Position numbers and translations under genes: made by a program. Below the pieces are notes generated by a model, which worked only from the letters and a program-made list of their open reading frames with translations, was not told where the DNA came from and searched no databases. A DNA stretch of 60,180 nt, taken from assembly GCA_028717805.1 (NCBI GenBank), contig JAQUNC010000008.1, positions 1 to 60,180 on the forward strand, given 5' to 3'. Each line of letters opens with the position of its first letter. The stretch's first letter is position 1. The DNA is from Atribacterota bacterium. GTDB taxonomy: Bacteria; Atribacterota; Phoenicimicrobiia; Phoenicimicrobiales; Stramentimicrobiaceae. Shown here piece after piece: positions 34,250 to 44,461 of this stretch.

Positions 34250-35107
34250 ATGTTGTTAAACAATTCAAAAAAAAGCAAAAAGTTGAAAAAGAACTATTCG
34301 GTAATTCTTAAATATATTATTCTAATTCTTGCTGCTCTCTTTATTTTATTCCCGATTGTTATGATTATTTTTGGAGCATTAAAAACTCGCGGAGAATTTA
34401 TGACCATACCATATATTCCACCTATTCCTCCTAAGTGGGATAATATTAAAAAGGTCCTCAGCATGCCTATTTTCTGGTATATGCTGCGCAACAGTGTACT
34501 GGTGATGATTATGACTACTATAGGAGTTTTAAGTATTGCCGCCTTTGCCGCCTTTGCCTTTTCGCGGTTAAAGTTCCGCGGGCAGAATATATTTTTTAAT
34601 TTTTTTACTCTGGGTTTAATGTTCCCGATTACTGTGGCTATTTTACCTATATACTTGGTGATACGTCAGATGGGTTTAACCAATAACCTTATGGGGGTAA
34701 TTCTGGTACAGATAGCATTTCATCTCTCGGTTTCCATAGTAATTCTTCGAAATTTCTTTCTGGCAATTCCTTCTGAATTGCAGGATGCTGCAAGCATAGA
34801 TGGATGTACCGCATTAGGTTTTTTCTGGTGTGTATTACTTCCACTGGCTCGCCCTTCCCTGGCAGCTGTTGCTGCATTGACTATGGTTAACAGTTGGAAT
34901 GATTTACTGGTACCCCTGGTATTGATTGATAAAGAAAGGTTATGGACACTTCCCCTTGGTACCATGCAATTCCAGGGTCAGTATGGCATGGACTTATCAT
35001 TGGTAGCAGCATTCTTGTTATTGTCCGCAATTCCTGCACTGATCTTCTATATCTTTGCTGAGCGTCAATTAGTTTCTGGCCTTACCGCTGGAGCATTGAA
35101 AGGTTAA
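34250..35107 (+). CDS. Sugar ABC transporter permease (MalG type)
   Basis: Second permease of the CUT1 system, 285 residues and about six membrane segments. The EAA loop is LQDAASIDGCTALGFFWCVLLP near residues 178-200. It pairs with the preceding MalF-type subunit 14 bases upstream. LKTRGEFMTIPYIPPIPPKW in the first periplasmic loop and the terminal RQLVSGLTAGALKG are standard family ends. It is followed 110 bases later by a GH3 glycosidase gene in the same direction. Confidence 0.92.
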   Translation: MLLNNSKKSKKLKKNYSVILKYIILILAALFILFPIVMIIFGALKTRGEFMTIPYIPPIPPKWDNIKKVLSMPIFWYMLRNSVLVMIMTTIGVLSIAAFAAFAFSRLKFRGQNIFFNFFTLGLMFPITVAILPIYLVIRQMGLTNNLMGVILVQIAFHLSVSIVILRNFFLAIPSELQDAASIDGCTALGFFWCVLLPLARPSLAAVAALTMVNSWNDLLVPLVLIDKERLWTLPLGTMQFQGQYGMDLSLVAAFLLLSAIPALIFYIFAERQLVSGLTAGALKG

Positions 35108-35217
35108 TTAATAAAACAGGTAGTTTATAAAAGTAATCAGGGTAAAATTAAGGAAATAGTATCTTGATACTGGTTAATTAAATAGAACAAAAATATAAAA
35201 ATGAAGGATTTATAAAA

Positions 35218-37551
35218 ATGAAGGATAAAGTTAATAGACAGACCAATGCCAACTGTCAAGAAAAAAATCATCTTTTTGCCAGGCAGTCTATTGATAAGAA
35301 AGTTCAGCATCTTTTATCCCGAATGACACTAGAGGAAAAGATTGCTCAATTAGGAAGTGTCTGGATATATGAGATATTGGAAGGTAATAGTTTTTCTCAG
35401 GGAAAAGCCAAAAAATTGATGAAGCATGGGATCGGGCAGGTAACCCGACTTGGCGGAGCAAGCAATTTTAGCCCGGTGGAATCTGCCAGGATAGCCAATA
35501 AGATTCAAAAATTTTTACTGAAGGATACCCGACTGGGAATACCAGCTATAATTCACGAAGAATCCTGCTGTGGATATATGGCTAAGGGAGCAACTTGTTT
35601 TCCTCAGGCTATAGGTGTGGCAAGTACCTGGCAACCAGAATTGGTTAAGGAAATGGCTGTTGTCATTAGAGAGCAGATGAAATCAGTTGGTGCTCACCAG
35701 GCGTTAGCTCCTGTGCTGGATATTACCAGAGATGCCCGATGGGGAAGGGTAGAAGAAACCTTTGGAGAAGATCCTTATCTTGTTTCTATAATGGGACTAC
35801 ATTATATAGTGGGAATTCAGGGTAATGATTGGAAGGAAGGAATAATGGCTACTGCTAAACATTTTGTGGGTTATGGCCTGTCAGAAGGTGGAATGAACTG
35901 GGCACCGGTACATATCCCTCCGAGAGAAATGCAGGAGGTATTCTTATTACCCTTTGAAGTTGCAGTCAAAGAAGCAAAAGTTGCTGCAATTATGCCAGCT
36001 TATCATGAATTGGATGGCATTCCCTGTCATAGTTCAACAGAATTATTAAGAGATATCTTAAGACAACAATGGGGCTTTGATGGTTTAGTCGTATCGGATT
36101 ATTTTGCCATAAATATGCTTAAGGAGACACATTTAATTGCCTCTAATAAGGAAAATGCAGCAAGGTTAGCAATTGAAGCAGGTGTGGATATAGAATTACC
36201 TAGTACTGATTGTTACGGTAAACCATTAAAAGATTTATTGCAGAAGGGTAAAATTGATGAGCAATTAATTAACGAATCTGTGGCAAGGATTCTTAAAAAG
36301 AAGTTTTTATTAGGTATTTTTAATAACCCCTCTGTAGATGAAAATAAGAGTTCTAAGGTATTTGATACACCGAAACAGAGGAATCTTGCCCATAGGATAG
36401 CTCAGGAATCTATTGTTTTATTAAAAAATGAGAATAATATTTTACCTCTTAAAAAAGGTTTTTCTTCTATTTCGGTAATTGGACCCAATGCTCATAGCGC
36501 CAGGAATATTATTGGTGATTATGCTTATCCCTGTCATATAGAATCACTTCTGGATATGAAAAAAGATGATAAATTTAACACCCCAATTCCCAGTAAAGTA
36601 GAGATGGATAATAATTTTATACCTATATTGACTGTCCTGGAGGGAATAAAGGAAAAAGTAAACAAAGATACAAAGATTTTCTATGCTGAAGGGTGTGCAG
36701 TGTTAGATGATTCCAGAGCAGGCTTTTCTGAAGCGCTGGAATATGTCCGAAAGGCAGAAGTAGCAATAGTGGTTGTGGGGGATAAATCGGGGCTTATTGA
36801 TGACTGTACCAGTGGTGAAACCAGAGACAGAGCAAGCCTAAATTTACCTGGTGTACAGGAAGAATTGATAAAAGAAATTCATAAAACTGGTACTCCGATT
36901 ATTTTAGTCCTGATAAATGGCAGGCCTTTATCTATTAATTGGGCAGCAAGGTACATACCGGCAATAATAGAAGCATGGTTGCCAGGCGAAGAAGGAGCAA
37001 GGGCAATTGCTGATGTCCTTTTTGGTGATTATAATCCAGGAGGCAAGCTTCCTATTTCCTTTCCTCGTTCTGTAGGACAGGTACCGGTATATTATAATCA
37101 TAAACCATCTGGTGGCCGCTCTCACTGGAAGGAAGATTATGTTGAGATGAGTAGCAAGCCTCTTTTCCCATTCGGCCATGGATTAAGTTATACCAATTTT
37201 GAGTATAGCAATATGGTTATTACTCCCAGGACTGTGTCTCGGGATAGCCAGGTGAAAATAAGTGTTGATATAAAAAATATTGGCTCCAGTACAGGAGATG
37301 AAGTTATACAGTTATATGTTCACAATAGACAAAGTACCATAACTAGACCATTAAAAGAACTGAAGGGTTTTAAGAGAATTACTTTAAAGCCAGGCAAAAA
37401 AAAGACAGTGTACTTCATTTTACTATCAGAACAACTTGGTTTTTATAATAAAGAATTCAAGTATGTTGTAGAACCGGCAACAGTAAAGGTTATGATAGGA
37501 AGTTCTTCTGAACATATCCGTTTAGTGGATGAGTATGAAATTATAGAATAA
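35218..37551 (+). CDS. Family GH3 beta-glycosidase (beta-glucosidase / beta-xylosidase)
   Basis: A 777-residue retaining glycoside hydrolase. It has no signal peptide, so it should act on imported oligosaccharides inside the cell. The order is the GH3 N-terminal barrel, the GH3 C-terminal sandwich and a fibronectin-III-like domain. The catalytic nucleophile is D294 in FDGLVVSDYFA. TARDARWGRVEETFGEDPYL, KHFVGYG, and FPFGHGLSYTNFEYS are standard GH3 motifs. AAGGATT precedes the ATG. It sits between a CUT1 oligosaccharide transporter and a CUT2 xylose/ribose-type transporter, so cleavage of beta-xylosides or beta-glucosides is likely. The exact specificity is not readable. Confidence 0.93.
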   Translation: MKDKVNRQTNANCQEKNHLFARQSIDKKVQHLLSRMTLEEKIAQLGSVWIYEILEGNSFSQGKAKKLMKHGIGQVTRLGGASNFSPVESARIANKIQKFLLKDTRLGIPAIIHEESCCGYMAKGATCFPQAIGVASTWQPELVKEMAVVIREQMKSVGAHQALAPVLDITRDARWGRVEETFGEDPYLVSIMGLHYIVGIQGNDWKEGIMATAKHFVGYGLSEGGMNWAPVHIPPREMQEVFLLPFEVAVKEAKVAAIMPAYHELDGIPCHSSTELLRDILRQQWGFDGLVVSDYFAINMLKETHLIASNKENAARLAIEAGVDIELPSTDCYGKPLKDLLQKGKIDEQLINESVARILKKKFLLGIFNNPSVDENKSSKVFDTPKQRNLAHRIAQESIVLLKNENNILPLKKGFSSISVIGPNAHSARNIIGDYAYPCHIESLLDMKKDDKFNTPIPSKVEMDNNFIPILTVLEGIKEKVNKDTKIFYAEGCAVLDDSRAGFSEALEYVRKAEVAIVVVGDKSGLIDDCTSGETRDRASLNLPGVQEELIKEIHKTGTPIILVLINGRPLSINWAARYIPAIIEAWLPGEEGARAIADVLFGDYNPGGKLPISFPRSVGQVPVYYNHKPSGGRSHWKEDYVEMSSKPLFPFGHGLSYTNFEYSNMVITPRTVSRDSQVKISVDIKNIGSSTGDEVIQLYVHNRQSTITRPLKELKGFKRITLKPGKKKTVYFILLSEQLGFYNKEFKYVVEPATVKVMIGSSSEHIRLVDEYEIIE

Positions 37552-37698
37552 AGAAACAATCAATATTAAAATATGTGATAGCAAATTGAAATACCTACCA
37601 GTAATAAAAAACTAAATAAAAAAAAGGGGGGATTGCTTAGATAAATAAACTTTTTCTATATTTAATTTTTTTATTATATAAAAAAGGAGATTCTAATT

Positions 37699-38754
37699 AT
37701 GAAAAAATTTCAGATTGGGTTACTAACCATTACATTTTTAATTGTTTTGAGTCTATCAGTTTTTGCTGCCGACAAACCTTTAATCGGTCTATCTTTTGCT
37801 GATTTTACCTTAGAAAGATGGGTAAGAGAAGCTGAAGAGATGACTAAATTAGCCAATAATGCAGGTGCCGAGGTTATTGTTCAAGAAGCTAACCATGATC
37901 CAAAGATACAGAATGATCAAATAGAGAACATGGTTTTACAAGGTGCAGATGTTATTCTTATTGTTGCAGAAGATGGTGCAGCTGCTGCAACAGCAGTCGA
38001 TGCTGCAACAGAAGCTGGTGTAAAGTGTATCGCTTATGACCGTTTAATCAAATCACCAAACAATGCTGTGTATATTTCCTTTGACAATGTGGAAGTCGGA
38101 CGAGCCCAAGCCAGAGGAGTTTTAGCTGTCAAAGATAGTGGCAAATTTGCACTTCTTGGTGGAAGTCCCACAGACAACAATGCAGTGCTGGTCCGAAAAG
38201 GTCAAATGGAAGTTCTGCAACCTTATATTGATAAAGGTCAGGTTGAGATTGTCGCAGACCAATGGGTACCTAATTGGGATACGGCTGAAGCATTAAAGAT
38301 TATGGAAAACATGCTTACTGCTACTAATAATGAGATTGATGCGGTTGTTGCCTCCAATGATTCAACTGCATTAGGGGCTATTGAAGCTTTAAGAGCTCAG
38401 GGTCTGGCTGGTAAGGTTCCTATTTCTGCCCAGGATGCCACAGCAGCAGGTTGTAATGCAATAGCTAAAGGAGAGCTTACGGTTAGTGTATATAAAGATA
38501 TAAGAAAACTTGTTCCGCTATCAATTGAAATAGCAGTCAAGCTGGCTAAAGGTGAAGCTGTAGAAGGCTTAGAAGAGTTCTCATTGGCAGAGCTAACCGG
38601 AGAAGACCTAAAAGGTACAGTGCCTTGTCGATTCCTGGAAGTTGTAGGCGCCACAAAAGATAACCTTTATGAGGTCATTATAAAGAGTGGGTATCAGTCC
38701 TATGATGATGTCTATAAAGGTGTTCCTGAAGCCGAGAGACCCCCAAGAATATAG
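37699..38754 (+). CDS. Monosaccharide ABC transporter substrate-binding protein (xylose/ribose type)
   Basis: Exported binding protein of 351 residues in the Peripla_BP_4 group. A signal peptide ends near residue 23 (SLSVFA-A). LIGLSFADFTLERWVREAE followed by EVIVQEANHDPKIQNDQIE and AYDRLIKSPNNAVYISFDN matches xylose-binding XylF more than ribose-binding RbsB. The C-terminal QDATAAGCNAIAKGELTVSVYKD also fits XylF. AAAAAGGAG precedes the ATG. It is the first gene of a binding protein, ATPase, permease and ROK regulator set. The ligand is probably D-xylose or a similar aldose. Confidence 0.9.
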   Translation: MKKFQIGLLTITFLIVLSLSVFAADKPLIGLSFADFTLERWVREAEEMTKLANNAGAEVIVQEANHDPKIQNDQIENMVLQGADVILIVAEDGAAAATAVDAATEAGVKCIAYDRLIKSPNNAVYISFDNVEVGRAQARGVLAVKDSGKFALLGGSPTDNNAVLVRKGQMEVLQPYIDKGQVEIVADQWVPNWDTAEALKIMENMLTATNNEIDAVVASNDSTALGAIEALRAQGLAGKVPISAQDATAAGCNAIAKGELTVSVYKDIRKLVPLSIEIAVKLAKGEAVEGLEEFSLAELTGEDLKGTVPCRFLEVVGATKDNLYEVIIKSGYQSYDDVYKGVPEAERPPRI

Positions 38755-38771
38755 TAGCTAAAATACTTTAA

Positions 38772-38813
38772 CAGATGTACCACCGGCTATTAATAATACC
38801 GATGGTACATCTG
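38772..38813 (+). repeat. Stem-loop after the monosaccharide-binding protein gene
   Basis: 11-bp arms CAGATGTACCA (38772-38782) and TGGTACATCTG (38803-38813) with a short inner CGG/CCG pairing. It lacks a U-tract, in the same position relative to its binding-protein gene as the palindrome at 33239-33275. A role in mRNA stability or partial termination is likely. Confidence 0.65.
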
Positions 38814-38864
38814 ATACTTTTATAATACTAATATAATGAAAAACCCTAATGGGGGGTATTAAAT

Positions 38865-40385
38865 TTGAAAGATCAATTTATTTTAAAAATTAAAAATATA
38901 ACAAAAGATTTTCCAGGTGTACGAGCATTATCTGATGTTTCCTTTAATGTAAAGAAAGGAGATATTCATGGTATCTGCGGAGAAAACGGTGCTGGTAAAT
39001 CAACTTTAGTTAAGATTTTAGCAGGAGTATATCCTTATAATACTTATGAGGGAAATATTTATTTTGATGAAAAAGAATTAAAACTTACCTCATCTTCTAT
39101 TGAAGAAGCAATAAATGAGGGAATTGCCACTGTCTATCAAGAACTTGTTCTGGTACCATACTTAACAGCTGGCGAAAATATTTTTTTAGGAAGAGAGCCA
39201 GAAGAAAAAGGAATTTTAAATTGGGAGAAGCTTTATTCAGATACAAAAGAGATTCTTACTAAATACAAATTAAACGTTCCTCTGTTTAAAAAAATATCCT
39301 CATTGAGCGTTGGACAACAACAGATGGTTGAAATTGCCAAGGCCTTATCACGTCAAGTTAAATTACTAATTCTTGATGAGCCTACCTCTGCCCTTACTGA
39401 TGCCGAATCTAATTCTTTAATGGAGATCCTTAAGAATTTAAAAAAGAGCGGAGTCACCTGTATTTATATTTCACATAGGTTAGATGAATTTTTCCGGATT
39501 GCGGATAGCATAACAGTACTTAGAGATGGCCAGGTTGTCGATACAGTGAAAACTAAAGATACTACTGAAGAGAAAGTCATTGCCATGATGGTTGGGAGAG
39601 AGATGAAAAAAAGATTTCCTGACAAAAAATCTAAACCCGGGGGAAAGCTTCTAGAAATAAAGAATTTATCAGTGTCATTGAAAAATAAATCCATAATTAA
39701 GAATGTTTCATTCGATTTGAAAAAAGGAGAAATACTGGGAATAGCAGGATTAATGGGTTCAGGAAGAACTGAACTTGTAACAGCTTTATTTGGTGAGTAT
39801 GGAAATCAAGTTACTGGTGATATTTTTCTGGAAGGAAAGCCTGTGCAAATTAATTCGGCAGAAGATGCTATTAAATATGGAATAAGCCTGGTTCCGGAAG
39901 ATAGAAAAGAAAAGGGATTGGTGTTGATACAGGAAATGTTTAAAAACATTTCTTTACCAAACCTTAGGCAATTTACCACCAGATTAAATATTGATAAATA
40001 TAAGGAATTGCAGGAATGCAAAAAGTATTCTGATTACCTTACCATCAAAGCACCCTCTCTTTTTACTATTACGGAATCTTTAAGTGGAGGCAATCAACAG
40101 AAAGTTGTTATTGCCAAATGGTTAATGTCAAATCCGAAAATCCTTATTTTAGATGATCCGACTAGAGGAATTGATGTAGGTACAAAGTATGAGATATATA
40201 ATCTCATAAACAAGCTTGCTGAAAAGGGCGTAGGCATAATTATGATATCTTCAGAGTTGGAGGAGGTACTGGGGATCAGTGACAGAATTATGATTATGCA
40301 TGAAGGCCAGTGTGCTGGAACATTAGAACGCAAAGAAGCTACTCAGGAAAAAATTATGGCGTTAGCCACAAATATAAAAAAATAA
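38865..40385 (+). CDS. Sugar ABC transporter ATPase with two nucleotide-binding domains (XylG/RbsA/MglA type)
   Basis: A 506-residue double ATPase. Domain 1 has Walker A GENGAGKST (39-47), signature LSVGQQQ and Walker B LLILDEPTSAL. Domain 2 has the degenerate Walker A GLMGSGRTE, signature LSGGNQQK and Walker B LILDDPTRGID. The altered second P-loop is normal for the CUT2 family. The start is TTG at 38865, chosen because GGGGGG lies at 38851-38856. It lies between the binding protein and permease genes. The VVPEDRKEKGLV-like segment near residue 345 is a standard CUT2 feature. Confidence 0.93.
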   Translation: MKDQFILKIKNITKDFPGVRALSDVSFNVKKGDIHGICGENGAGKSTLVKILAGVYPYNTYEGNIYFDEKELKLTSSSIEEAINEGIATVYQELVLVPYLTAGENIFLGREPEEKGILNWEKLYSDTKEILTKYKLNVPLFKKISSLSVGQQQMVEIAKALSRQVKLLILDEPTSALTDAESNSLMEILKNLKKSGVTCIYISHRLDEFFRIADSITVLRDGQVVDTVKTKDTTEEKVIAMMVGREMKKRFPDKKSKPGGKLLEIKNLSVSLKNKSIIKNVSFDLKKGEILGIAGLMGSGRTELVTALFGEYGNQVTGDIFLEGKPVQINSAEDAIKYGISLVPEDRKEKGLVLIQEMFKNISLPNLRQFTTRLNIDKYKELQECKKYSDYLTIKAPSLFTITESLSGGNQQKVVIAKWLMSNPKILILDDPTRGIDVGTKYEIYNLINKLAEKGVGIIMISSELEEVLGISDRIMIMHEGQCAGTLERKEATQEKIMALATNIKK

Positions 40386-40397
40386 CAGGTATGACTA

Positions 40398-41606
40398 ATG
40401 AAAGATTTAAATTATATTCAAAAGTTTAAGGGATTCAGGATTGATTTTAGGGCATATACATTGTTTTTTGCTCTTGTTATTATTTGGTTGCTTTTTGGAT
40501 CTTTAACTGGTGGTGTATTTCTTTCAACAAGAAATTTTTCAAATCTTCTAAGACAAATGACCATTATCTCATTTCTAGCCATAGGGATGACCCCAGTCAT
40601 TATAACAGGTAATATTGACCTTTCAGTAGGAGCCATGACTGGGTTTATAAGTGTAATAGCTGCCTATTTACAAGCAATTATTTTACCCAATCTTCTTCCA
40701 GGATTGTTTCCTTCTCTTTCTATGGAATCATTAGGAATTATCAGTACAGTTGTTACAGTGCTTATCTGTCTTTTGATTGGTTTATTGATTGGACTTGGTC
40801 AGGGTTACATTATAGCTTATGGAGGAGTACCAGCTTTTATTGTTACGCTTGGAGGACAATTCGTTCTTAAGGGTGGTATTTTGGGAGTCACTCAAGGTAA
40901 AACAATCATTCCCATTGAAGATTCCCTTCGTGTTATGGCTCAAGGATATCTATCTACGTATACAGGTATAGTCATTGCGATTATTGCTATTATAATTATT
41001 TTTATATCTACATTACAGAATAGAGCGAAAAAGAAACAATATGGGATTAAAATCAGATCACTTGGTCTGGATCTATTTTTTGCAGCGGTATTTTCAGTAT
41101 TTATTTTAGTGTTTACTTTTATGATGAACAGTTATAGAGGAATTCAGATTCCAGTATTGATTATGGCAGCTATTGCCATAATAGTTACTTATATAATGAA
41201 CAATACAAGGTTTGGAAGATACATTTATGCTGTGGGTGGTAACAGAGAAGCAACAAGGCTGTCTGGTATAAATGTGAAAAAAGTTGTTCTAAAAACATAT
41301 GTTATGATGGGCATTCTATGCGGTGTTAGTGGAATTATTTTGACCGGTTATGTTGCCGCAGGGACCACCAGTGGTGGTACTAACTACGAGCTTTCAGCAA
41401 TCGGTGGCTGTGTTATGGGCGGTACCAGTTTAATGGGAGGTATTGGAACAGTATTTGGTGCTGTAATTGGCACTCTTATTATGACCAGTCTTGAAAATGG
41501 AATGAGTGTCATGAATATGAGTGTCTTCTGGCAGTATATTGTTAAGGGATTGATATTGATTCTGGCTGTTTATATGGATGTAACATCAAGAAAAAATAAG
41601 ACGTAA
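40398..41606 (+). CDS. Sugar ABC transporter permease (XylH/RbsC type)
   Basis: A 402-residue inner-membrane permease with about ten membrane segments. GNIDLSVGAMTGFISVIAAY near residue 70 and the YGGVPAFIVTLGGQFVLKGG region are hallmarks of BPD_transp_2 permeases. RYIYAVGGNREATRLSGINV follows in the C-terminal half. The length of about 400 residues, with an extra segment near 190-240, matches XylH rather than the 320-residue RbsC. It starts 12 bases after the ATPase gene. Confidence 0.92.
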   Translation: MKDLNYIQKFKGFRIDFRAYTLFFALVIIWLLFGSLTGGVFLSTRNFSNLLRQMTIISFLAIGMTPVIITGNIDLSVGAMTGFISVIAAYLQAIILPNLLPGLFPSLSMESLGIISTVVTVLICLLIGLLIGLGQGYIIAYGGVPAFIVTLGGQFVLKGGILGVTQGKTIIPIEDSLRVMAQGYLSTYTGIVIAIIAIIIIFISTLQNRAKKKQYGIKIRSLGLDLFFAAVFSVFILVFTFMMNSYRGIQIPVLIMAAIAIIVTYIMNNTRFGRYIYAVGGNREATRLSGINVKKVVLKTYVMMGILCGVSGIILTGYVAAGTTSGGTNYELSAIGGCVMGGTSLMGGIGTVFGAVIGTLIMTSLENGMSVMNMSVFWQYIVKGLILILAVYMDVTSRKNKT

Positions 41607-41659
41607 AATAAAAAAAATATTATAAAAATTATATTCAAGAAAAGGAATAGTTTCAAATC

Positions 41660-42841
41660 ATGAACAAAAGCAAAACCAACCTGGGAAATTCAATAACAAT
41701 AAAGAAATGGAATCTTAGCAGCATATTCAAAACCATCCAGACAAAAGGGCCCATCTCCAGAGTGGAACTTGCTAAAATTACCGGCTATAGTCCGGGTACA
41801 GTTTCCAATCATGTCAGAACTCTCATAGAAAAGGGTTATGTAATTGAAACAAATAAAGGAATCTCTTCCGGTGGTAGAAAACCGGTACAGTTAATCATTA
41901 ATTCTAATAAGGCTTATATCTTGAGCGTAGAGATTGAAGTTAATCAAATCAAGACAGTTTTGTTTAACCTGGATATGAAGATGATTTCTAAAAGCACTAT
42001 TCCTATAGAATCAAAGGATAATTACCTGGAAACCTTAACCAAACTGTTTTCTGAAATAGACAGGATGATTGGAAAGCATCTTATTAGCCTTGATAATCTC
42101 CTGGGTATAGGGGTAGCAGTGCCCGGTTTGATTGATAAAGGAAAGGGTATGCTTGAATTTGCACCCAATCTGGGGTGGAAAGCTGTTCCCATTGTTCGAA
42201 TTTTTAAGGACAGATACAGCCTTCCCATCATCTTAAATAATGAAGCAAAAGCTGCAGCTATAGGAGAGAGAGCATCCTTCTATCCTGATATTAACAATAT
42301 GGTTTTTGTTTCGATTAATGAAGGAATTGGTTGTGGTATATTTTTAAATGGTAAGCTCTATCGGGGGGCTAGTGGAAATGCTGGAGAGTTTGGACACATC
42401 ACTATTGATACCAATGGTCCACTCTGTCACTGTGGAAACCGGGGATGCTGGGAAACATTTGCCTCAGAAACTTATATTGTTAATAGTTATTTAAAATTAC
42501 CAGGCAGTAATAGCCAGCTGACCAAGACCAAGAGAGAGATATATCAATATGGTAAGAATGGCGATTTAAAAATAAGGGCCATCTTTGCTGAAACCGGGAA
42601 AAACATAGGAATAGGCTTGGTCAATATTATTAATGGACTCAGCCCGGAGTTACTGGTTATCGGTGGAGGGATTGTAGAGATAAAAGATTTTATCTATGAT
42701 GAAATAATTAACAAACTAAAAGAAAATGCCCTTACTATTAATTATAAAAAGACCACCATAAAATTCAGTAAGCTGGGTAGTTTGGCGGCAGTTTATGGTA
42801 TGGCTGAATTGATTATCAATGAGCGAATAAGATTTATTTAG
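41660..42841 (+). CDS. ROK-family transcriptional repressor (XylR-like)
   Basis: A 393-residue regulator. An N-terminal winged helix-turn-helix occupies about residues 20-75 (FKTIQTKGPISRVELAKITGYSPGTVSNHVRTL). The ROK sugar-kinase-like domain follows, with the zinc motif CHCGNRGCWETFAS near residues 255-268 and INEGIGCGIFLNGKLYRGASGNAGEFGH before it. The genomic place, directly after a xylose-type transporter, suggests it represses that operon until its sugar is bound. The convergent minus-strand gene ends three bases away. GGR-K-P after the HTH is the usual junction in ROK repressors. Confidence 0.92.
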   Translation: MNKSKTNLGNSITIKKWNLSSIFKTIQTKGPISRVELAKITGYSPGTVSNHVRTLIEKGYVIETNKGISSGGRKPVQLIINSNKAYILSVEIEVNQIKTVLFNLDMKMISKSTIPIESKDNYLETLTKLFSEIDRMIGKHLISLDNLLGIGVAVPGLIDKGKGMLEFAPNLGWKAVPIVRIFKDRYSLPIILNNEAKAAAIGERASFYPDINNMVFVSINEGIGCGIFLNGKLYRGASGNAGEFGHITIDTNGPLCHCGNRGCWETFASETYIVNSYLKLPGSNSQLTKTKREIYQYGKNGDLKIRAIFAETGKNIGIGLVNIINGLSPELLVIGGGIVEIKDFIYDEIINKLKENALTINYKKTTIKFSKLGSLAAVYGMAELIINERIRFI

Positions 42842-42844
42842 CCT

Positions 42845-43366
42845 CTACCCCCTCTCTACCTTTACGTAAGGCAACCCAATTCTGGCAGGTTTAAGAGCTC
42901 TTGGGGGACCTAAAATTTCTTCAACTACAATTGCTAATGGTAGCTTACGCCCCATTAAGAAACTGTTCAGCTCTTTCTCCAGATTAATAGAAGCTGTATC
43001 TATCTTTAAATCCTCTTCTTTTTCTTGAGCTTCCTTCGATAAAAAGAAAGATTCCGTTTGTTCTTCTACTTCTTGATCTGAAGAGAAAATAAATTCTTTT
43101 ATCTCTTCCTGTTGAGGAACATCTTCTGCTGGAGGCTCTAGTTCTTCCGCTTCTTCAATTTCCGCTTTCCCATCTTCTATCAAAATATCTCTTCTCCCTA
43201 TTTCCGCTTCCATTCTTTCTTGAGCTTTCTTCAGTTGATTTTCTGGCAAATCTTCTTCAAAGGACCAGGGATCAAAGAAGGTGTCTTTTTTTCTATTCTT
43301 TTTTGCTTGTCTGGTTAAGGAAGAAACTATTGATATCAGGATAAAAGCAAAGATTAAAAATTCCAT
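42845..43366 (-). CDS. Small membrane-anchored acidic protein next to FloA/NfeD
   Basis: A 173-residue protein with one N-terminal membrane segment (MEFLIFAFILISIVSSL), then a long, highly acidic and probably disordered region. The conserved-looking tail holds IVVEEILGPPRALKP near residues 148-162. That EILGPPRA motif appears in small hypothetical proteins of Firmicutes-like bacteria, but I cannot name a function. It lies immediately downstream of floA, with 53 bases between them, so a role with membrane microdomains is possible. SD AGAGGTGG lies before the ATG. Confidence 0.75.
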   Translation of the reverse strand: MEFLIFAFILISIVSSLTRQAKKNRKKDTFFDPWSFEEDLPENQLKKAQERMEAEIGRRDILIEDGKAEIEEAEELEPPAEDVPQQEEIKEFIFSSDQEVEEQTESFFLSKEAQEKEEDLKIDTASINLEKELNSFLMGRKLPLAIVVEEILGPPRALKPARIGLPYVKVERG

Positions 43367-43419
43367 CTCATTCCACCTCTATTTCTATAAGGATTATTTC
43401 ATAGTATTATTTATGACCT

Positions 43420-44424
43420 TTATTTGCTGGCATCATTCTTCTTTTCAGTATCAGAACTCATCTTGGATATGGTACCTCTCATCTGGGTATCTGACTGAAT
43501 ATTTTGCATATTATAATAATCCATTACACCAAGCTTACCTTCTCGCAGTGCCTGGGCTAGGGCTTTTGGTACCTCTGCCTCAGCTTCTACTACCTTTGCC
43601 CTCATTTCTTGTACGGCAGCTTTCATTTCCTGTTCTCTGGCTACCGCCATAGCTCTTCTCTCTTCTGCTTTAGCCTGAGCAATGCGTTTATCAGCTTCAG
43701 CTTGATCGGTTTGTAGTCGTGCACCAATATTTTTCCCTACATCTACATCGGCAATATCAATAGACAAAATTTCAAAAGCAGTTCCGGAATCCAATCCTTT
43801 TTTTAGAATAGTACGAGATATGTCATCAGGATTTTCTAAAACTTTTTTATGGGTTTCAGCTGATCCGATTGTAGTAACGATTCCCTCTCCGACACGGGCA
43901 ATAATGGTCTCCTCTCCGGCTCCTCCTACTAAACGTTCAATATTAGCTCTTACCGTTACTCTGGCCTTGGCTTTTACTTCAATACCGTCACTGGCAACAG
44001 CGGCAACAATAGGAGTTTCAATTACCTTGGGATTAACACTCATTTGAACAGCCTTTAAGACATCCCGACCAGCCAGATCAATAGCGGCAGCTCTTTCAAA
44101 TCCCAGTTCAATATTTGCTCTCTGAGCAGCAATGAGAGCATTAACTACATTATCCACATTGCCTCCAGCCAGATAATGACCTTCCAGCTTGTTAACATTC
44201 AAATCCAGACCGGCTTTAGTTGCTTTAATTAAAGGTTCTACCACCTTTGAGGGAATAACCCTGCGTAGTCTCATCCCGATGAGATTCATAAGTCCTACCC
44301 TGACTCCAGCTGCTAAAGCAGCAATCCATAACCTTAAAGGAATAAAACTGAATATTATCGAAAAAGCAATGATGATAAGAAAAACCATAACCAAAAATGG
44401 TAAAATATTTCCCACATTTACCAT
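43420..44424 (-). CDS. floA: Flotillin-like membrane scaffold protein FloA
   Basis: A 334-residue SPFH-type protein that scaffolds functional membrane microdomains. After a hairpin membrane segment (about 8-42), the SPFH core includes [33 protein letters not shown]. The coiled-coil flotillin region follows, with repeated AEAxx[11 protein letters not shown] and ending [21 protein letters not shown]. All match FloA (YqfA type) rather than eukaryotic flotillin. It lies 37 bases after nfeD, the usual partner, and the two are likely cotranscribed. AAAGGAGA precedes the ATG. Confidence 0.93.
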   Translation of the reverse strand: MVNVGNILPFLVMVFLIIIAFSIIFSFIPLRLWIAALAAGVRVGLMNLIGMRLRRVIPSKVVEPLIKATKAGLDLNVNKLEGHYLAGGNVDNVVNALIAAQRANIELGFERAAAIDLAGRDVLKAVQMSVNPKVIETPIVAAVASDGIEVKAKARVTVRANIERLVGGAGEETIIARVGEGIVTTIGSAETHKKVLENPDDISRTILKKGLDSGTAFEILSIDIADVDVGKNIGARLQTDQAEADKRIAQAKAEERRAMAVAREQEMKAAVQEMRAKVVEAEAEVPKALAQALREGKLGVMDYYNMQNIQSDTQMRGTISKMSSDTEKKNDASK

Positions 44425-44461
44425 AGTTAATTCTCCTTTCTTCCATTTGATTTATCTTTAC

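Noticed and set aside
31949-35107. Missing ATPase of the CUT1 transporter as evidence of a broken system
   Set aside because: CUT1 operons commonly lack their own ATPase and share one encoded elsewhere, so absence is normal.
37625-37644. Second ribosome-site-like GGGGGGA with a TTG start upstream of the monosaccharide-binding gene
   Set aside because: The frame is three codons long (TTG CTT AGA TAA). It could be a decoy but there is no support for a gene.
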